DNA from: CAYLNK01 sp964384675
GTDB taxonomy: Bacteria > Acidobacteriota > Thermoanaerobaculia > UBA5066
Reading direction: 5' to 3'
Assembly (NCBI GenBank): GCA_964384675.1
Contig: CAYLNK010000351.1
Span: 1-6,875, forward strand
DNA length: 6,875 nucleotides
Positions 1 through 6,875 of this stretch are shown here, piece by piece. Both the position numbers and the translations under genes were made by a program. The notes below the pieces were generated by a model. The model searched no databases and had not been told where the DNA came from. It saw nothing but the letters and a program-made list of their open reading frames with translations. Numbering within the stretch: position 1 is the first letter of the stretch; each line of letters begins with the position of its first letter.

Positions 1-108
1 GGGGGCGCTCCGCCCCCCGCTCCCCCCGGGGACGCCGTCGGCTCCTCCGTCGCCGCGACGCCGGAAGGGCCCCGGGCCGCGGCGCCGGAGGTCGAGGAAC
101 CCCGGTGA
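1..108 (+). CDS. C-terminal fragment of an unidentified upstream protein
   Basis: Reading from base 1 in frame gives 35 uninterrupted codons followed by TGA at 106-108. The residues are rich in Pro, Ala and Gly and end in an acidic stretch (PEVEEPR). Third positions are almost all G or C, as in the neighbouring genes, which supports real coding. The stop overlaps the GTG start of the next gene as GTGA, a typical sign of translational coupling within an operon. A tail of this composition is usually a disordered linker or C-terminal extension and carries no recognisable domain, so the function cannot be told. Because the next gene is a membrane glycosyltransferase, a related envelope or polysaccharide function is possible, but this is inference from position only. 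The assignment as coding is fairly likely; the identity is unknown. Confidence 0.6.
   Translation, partial: GGAPPPAPPGDAVGSSVAATPEGPRAAAPEVEEPR
94..98 (+). promoter_or_regulatory. Ribosome binding site for the GT-C glycosyltransferase
   Basis: GAGGA at 94-98 lies 6 nt before the GTG at 105, and a second purine block GGAGGT sits at 87-92. Both fall inside the end of the upstream reading frame. This supports the GTG at 105 as the true start; no other start codon lies upstream in the same frame within the window. Confidence 0.55.
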
Positions 109-1781
109 GCCTCCGCGTGGCCCCGGGTCTCACGGTCGCGGCGAACGTGACGCTCGTGACGGTCGCGGCGGTCGTGGTGGGAGCGCTCCTCCGGGTCGGC
201 TGGTTCCTGGAGCCCCGCTCCTTGTGGACCGACGAGGCGCGCCTCGCCGTGAACGTCGCGGCCCGCTCGTTCCAGGATCTGGGCGAGCCCCTGGCGCTCG
301 ACCAGGCCGCGCCGTTGCTCTACCTCGGGGCCGCGAAGGCGTCGACGGTCCTCCTCGGCGTGAACGAGCGCGCCCTGCGGCTCGTCCCGCTCCTGGCGGG
401 GCTCGCGCTCCTCCCGCTCGTCGCCCTCGTGGCCGGGCGGCTCCTCACGCCCGCGGGCACGGCCGCCCTCACGGCGCTCGCCGCGGTCTCCCCGCTTCTC
501 CTCCGCTACTCCGCCGAGGCCAAGCCGTACGCCGTCGACGCGGCGGTCGCGTTCGGGCTCCTGCTCCTCGCGCTCCGGGCGATCGAGTCGCCCGGCCCGG
601 TCCGATTCGGGCTGGTCGGTGTGGCTGGCGCTCTCGCCATGGGGATGTCGTACCCCGCCGTGTTCGTCCTTCCGGGGTGTCTCGCGGCGCTGGCAGCGAA
701 CGGGCGGTGGCGGGACCCCGCGTTTCGCCGTTCGCTGCTCCTCGTCGTCGGGCTCTGGACAGCGGCGGCCACGGTCCTCGCGCCCTCGGCCGAGGCCGTG
801 CGATCCAGCACGTACTTCGCCCGGTTCTGGGGCGAGCGGCTGATCTCGCTCGGCACGCCGGGGTCCGTGGCGCGGCTCCGGACCATCGTGGCCGAGGTGC
901 TGAGCCGGGCGCTCCTCGGCCAGGGGCGGGTGCCGAGGCCGGTCGTCTACGTGGCCGGGCTCGCCGTGGCGGCGGGGGCGTTCCGGCTGATCCGCACCCG
1001 CCGCACGCTCGCGGCGCTCCTCCTCCTCCCGTTCGCGTTCGCGGGCGCAGCCGGCGGGCTCGGCCTCTACCCGCTCGCGCCGCGCTTCGTCCTCGCGCTC
1101 GTCCCGGTCCTCTTCGTCCTGGCGGCGCTGGCCGCCGAAGCGGCCGGGCTGGTCCTTCCACGTTCGCTCCGGGCGGTGCCGCTGGCGGCGGCCGTGGCGG
1201 GGCTCGGCGTGACGAACGTGAGGGGGTGTCTCCCGCTGCTTTCCGAGCGGGGTCGGGCGGAGGTCCGGGAGCTCGCCACGGCGGCGCGGGCGCGTCCAGG
1301 CGAGCCGGTCTACGTGTCGGCGAAGGGCGTCGCCCAGTGGCTCTTCTACACGACGGACTGGACCCGGACGGATCGGGCGCGCCTCGACTGGTTCACGTCG
1401 CGATGCGGCTCCGGCGGTCCCGCCTTCGACAACGCGCCCTCGCGCGGACGGGCGGTCGAGCCGGAGGAGGCGAGCGGTCTCGTGAGAGAGGCGGTTCGGC
1501 CCGAGATCCTCGGCCTTCCGAACGGCGTCTCCTTCCGGCACGGCGCCGGCGTGCTGGCGTCGCGCCCGGACCCGGGCTGGGCCGAGGTCGAGGCCGACCG
1601 GATCGCGGCCCGCGCGAGGCCGGCCGCCTGGCTCTTCTTCGGACACCTCTTCCCCGAGGCCGACGAGACCGGTCCCCTGAGGCGCGCCCTCGCGGCCCGC
1701 GGGCTCGGGGAGACGCTCGTCCTGCCGGGACAGGACGGGGGCCTCCTGCTGCGGGTCGAGCGGAGCGCGTCGGGGCGGTAG
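105..1781 (+). CDS. GT39/ArnT-like GT-C membrane glycosyltransferase
   Basis: Probable polyprenyl-phosphate-sugar-dependent glycosyltransferase of the inner membrane, 558 aa. The N-terminal two thirds is very hydrophobic, with candidate membrane segments near residues 11-35, 90-112, 118-135, 143-160, 167-198, 209-227, 278-293, 300-321, 326-350 and 357-371. The first long external loop holds SLWTDEA (39-45), whose Asp43-Glu44 pair matches the acidic catalytic motif of GT-C enzymes. It also holds LDQAAPLLY (65-73), corresponding to the Q-G-A-P-type motif of a GT39-like subfamily rather than the HPPL type of ArnT. RYSAEAKPYAVD (134-145) is another family hallmark. The last ~180 residues form a soluble, presumably periplasmic domain without a motif I can name. 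The GTG start overlaps the stop of the preceding gene by 4 nt and has a GAGGA ribosome site 6 nt upstream, so it probably belongs to that operon. Donor and acceptor (lipid A, other glycolipid, protein) cannot be told. The fold class is well supported; the substrate is unknown. Confidence 0.82.
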   Translation: MSLRVAPGLTVAANVTLVTVAAVVVGALLRVGWFLEPRSLWTDEARLAVNVAARSFQDLGEPLALDQAAPLLYLGAAKASTVLLGVNERALRLVPLLAGLALLPLVALVAGRLLTPAGTAALTALAAVSPLLLRYSAEAKPYAVDAAVAFGLLLLALRAIESPGPVRFGLVGVAGALAMGMSYPAVFVLPGCLAALAANGRWRDPAFRRSLLLVVGLWTAAATVLAPSAEAVRSSTYFARFWGERLISLGTPGSVARLRTIVAEVLSRALLGQGRVPRPVVYVAGLAVAAGAFRLIRTRRTLAALLLLPFAFAGAAGGLGLYPLAPRFVLALVPVLFVLAALAAEAAGLVLPRSLRAVPLAAAVAGLGVTNVRGCLPLLSERGRAEVRELATAARARPGEPVYVSAKGVAQWLFYTTDWTRTDRARLDWFTSRCGSGGPAFDNAPSRGRAVEPEEASGLVREAVRPEILGLPNGVSFRHGAGVLASRPDPGWAEVEADRIAARARPAAWLFFGHLFPEADETGPLRRALAARGLGETLVLPGQDGGLLLRVERSASGR

Positions 1782-1790
1782 GCGCCCGGG

Positions 1791-1799
1791 TGCTACCCT
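1791..1799 (+). promoter_or_regulatory. Possible extended -10 promoter element upstream of ychF
   Basis: TGC-TACCCT at 1791-1799 fits the extended -10 pattern TGn-TAnnnT in an otherwise very GC-rich gap. It predicts a transcript start near 1806, leaving a leader of about 40 nt before the ychF ATG. No convincing -35 box is seen about 17 nt upstream, so this rests on a short, degenerate match. Confidence 0.3.
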
Positions 1800-1808
1800 C
1801 TCGCCCCC

Positions 1809-1827
1809 GCGCGCGATCCTCGCGTGC
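1809..1827 (+). other. Hairpin in the ychF 5' leader
   Basis: GCGCGCGA (1809-1816) pairs with TCGCGTGC (1820-1827) around the loop TCC, giving an 8-bp stem with one G-U wobble. It ends 3 nt before the AGAAGGA ribosome site of ychF. No T-run follows, so it does not look like a standard intrinsic terminator for the glycosyltransferase gene. Its place near the predicted transcript start suggests a 5'-end mRNA stabiliser or a translation modulator, or it may be a by-product of GC-rich sequence. Confidence 0.35.
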
Positions 1828-1830
1828 CGA

Positions 1831-1837
1831 AGAAGGA
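1831..1837 (+). promoter_or_regulatory. Ribosome binding site of ychF
   Basis: AGAAGGA at 1831-1837, with AAGGA as the core, lies 8 nt before the ATG at 1846. This decides the start and agrees with the family N-terminus, in which the P-loop begins about eight residues in. Confidence 0.6.
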
Positions 1838-1845
1838 CCAGACAG

Positions 1846-2945
<1,100 letters not shown>

Positions 2946-2949
<4 letters not shown>

Positions 2950-3620
2950 GCGAGAAGGACCTCGAGACGATCTCGGCGGAGATCGGGGCCTGCCGGCTCT
3001 GCCCCCGCCTCGTCGCCTGGCGGGAGGCGGCGGCCGCCGCGCCGCCCCGCCGCTTCCGCGGCCAGACGTACTGGGCGCGTCCCGTGCCCGGATTCGGGGA
3101 CCCGGCGGCGCGTCTCCTGATCGTCGGCCTCGCGCCGGCCGCCAACGGAGGGAACCGGACGGGCCGGGTCTTCACCGGGGACCCGTCCGGGGACTTCCTC
3201 TACGCCGCCCTCCACCGCGCCGGCTTCGCGAGCCAGGCGCTCTCGGCCTCTCGCGACGACGGGCTGAAGCTGCGCGACGCCTACGTCGCCGCCGCCGTGC
3301 GCTGCGCCCCGCCCGACAACCGTCCGACCCCCGAGGAGTTCTCCCGCTGCCGTCCCTTCCTCGAGAGGGAACGCGCCGCGCTCCCCCGGCTGAGGGTCGT
3401 GCTGGCGCTCGGGGCGCTCGCCTGGGGGAGCTGCCTCCACGTCTTCGGCGCGGCCCGGCCCCGTCCGCCTTTCGGTCACGGAAGGGAGCACCGCCTCCCG
3501 GACGGTGCGTGGCTCGTCGGCTCGTACCACGTCAGCCAGCGGAACACGAGCACGGGTCTCCTCACCCCGGCGATGCTCGACTCGATCCTCGCGACGGTCG
3601 TCTCGGTGCTCGCCCGGTAG
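2946..3620 (+). CDS. udgB: Family 5 uracil-DNA glycosylase (UDGb), Fe-S type
   Basis: Removes uracil, and in this family often other deaminated bases such as hypoxanthine, from DNA as the first step of base-excision repair. The 224-aa length is close to characterised family 5 enzymes. Motif A is GLAPAANGGNRTGRVFTGD (61-79): it has Ala where other UDG families carry a catalytic Asp or Asn, which marks family 5. Motif B is HVSQRNTSTGLLT (195-207). Four cysteines, Cys16 and Cys19 near the N-terminus plus Cys120 and Cys135, are placed as expected for the [4Fe-4S] cluster. One oddity is Asn67 in motif A, where the Thermus and Pyrobaculum enzymes have His (recalled, not searched). The GTG at 2946 overlaps the ychF stop; the longer in-frame opening upstream lies inside ychF and is rejected. 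No ribosome site is seen directly before the GTG, so translation probably depends on termination-reinitiation from ychF. Family assignment is strong. Confidence 0.93.
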
Positions 3621-3637
3621 GCCCCGGGGCGATCCCG

Positions 3638-3643
3638 TAGACT
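3638..3643 (+). promoter_or_regulatory. -10 element of a probable leaderless carB promoter
   Basis: TAGACT at 3638-3643 matches the TAnnnT -10 pattern (four of six to TATAAT) and lies 8 nt before the GTG of carB. That spacing would put the transcript start at or within 1-2 nt of the start codon. No Shine-Dalgarno sequence is present between 3621 and 3651, as expected for a leaderless mRNA. No clear -35 box is visible, and the region it would occupy covers the uracil-DNA glycosylase stop codon. Confidence 0.45.
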
Positions 3644-3651
3644 CCGGCGCC

Positions 3652-6850
<3,199 letters not shown>

Positions 6851-6852
<2 letters not shown>

Positions 6853-6875
6853 GGGCCCGCGCGGGCCTCGCCCTC
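6851..6875 (+). other. GC-rich inverted repeat after carB
   Basis: Immediately after the carB stop, 6854-6867 is a perfect 14-nt palindrome that can fold as GGCCC-GCGC-GGGCC. Alternatively, GAGGGC (6851-6856) pairs with GCCCTC (6870-6875). No T-run is visible before the window ends, so a standard intrinsic terminator is not shown. The bases could equally be the beginning of a closely packed next gene. Confidence 0.25.

Noticed and set aside
1782..1845. Intrinsic terminator between the glycosyltransferase gene and ychF
   Set aside because: A good hairpin is present at 1809-1827, but the bases after it are CGAAGAAGGACC with no T-run, and the ychF ribosome site follows at once.
3621..3630. Palindrome GCCCCGGGGC after the glycosylase stop as a terminator
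   Set aside because: It is too short to form a stem with a usable loop and no T-run follows; such palindromes are expected by chance at this GC content.
3505..3651. N-terminal extension of carB by 49 residues
   Set aside because: It overlaps the real end of the uracil-DNA glycosylase, is Arg/Ser-rich, and the family N-terminus PKRTD begins at the GTG at 3652.

Overview
This is a stretch of ordinary bacterial chromosome with very high GC content (estimated by eye at about 70% or more, with third codon positions almost always G or C). All supported genes lie on the + strand and are tightly packed. The style (GC-rich, GTG starts, 4-nt gene overlaps, very long antisense shadow frames) suggests a high-GC lineage such as Acidobacteriota, Myxococcota, Gemmatimonadota or an actinobacterium-like group. 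The sequence alone does not let me choose between them.

Layout: positions 1-108 hold the Pro/Ala-rich C-terminal end of an upstream gene. Its stop overlaps the GTG start of a 558-aa membrane glycosyltransferase of the GT39/ArnT-like GT-C type (105-1781). A 64-nt gap follows, with a possible extended -10 promoter, a strong 8-bp hairpin and a ribosome binding site. It leads into ychF (1846-2949), the conserved ribosome-associated ATPase. The ychF stop overlaps by 4 nt the GTG start of a family 5 uracil-DNA glycosylase with iron-sulfur cysteines (2946-3620). A 31-nt gap carries a TAGACT -10-like hexamer just before the GTG of carB (3652-6852), the large subunit of carbamoyl phosphate synthetase. 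The last 23 nt are a GC-rich palindromic tail.

How the genes relate: the glycosyltransferase belongs with its unseen upstream partner in envelope or glycolipid glycosylation. ychF and the uracil-DNA glycosylase form a translationally coupled pair (translation/oxidative stress ATPase plus base-excision DNA repair). carB makes carbamoyl phosphate for pyrimidine and arginine synthesis and appears to start its own transcript. Its usual partner carA is not next to it on the upstream side.

I found no mobile element, CRISPR array, RNA gene, toxin-antitoxin or defence locus, and no sign of an undescribed multi-gene system. The points worth a second look are small-scale: a probable leaderless carB promoter, a hairpin at the predicted 5' end of the ychF transcript, an Asn in place of the usual His in the glycosylase motif A, changed ornithine-site positions in CarB, and the carA/carB separation.
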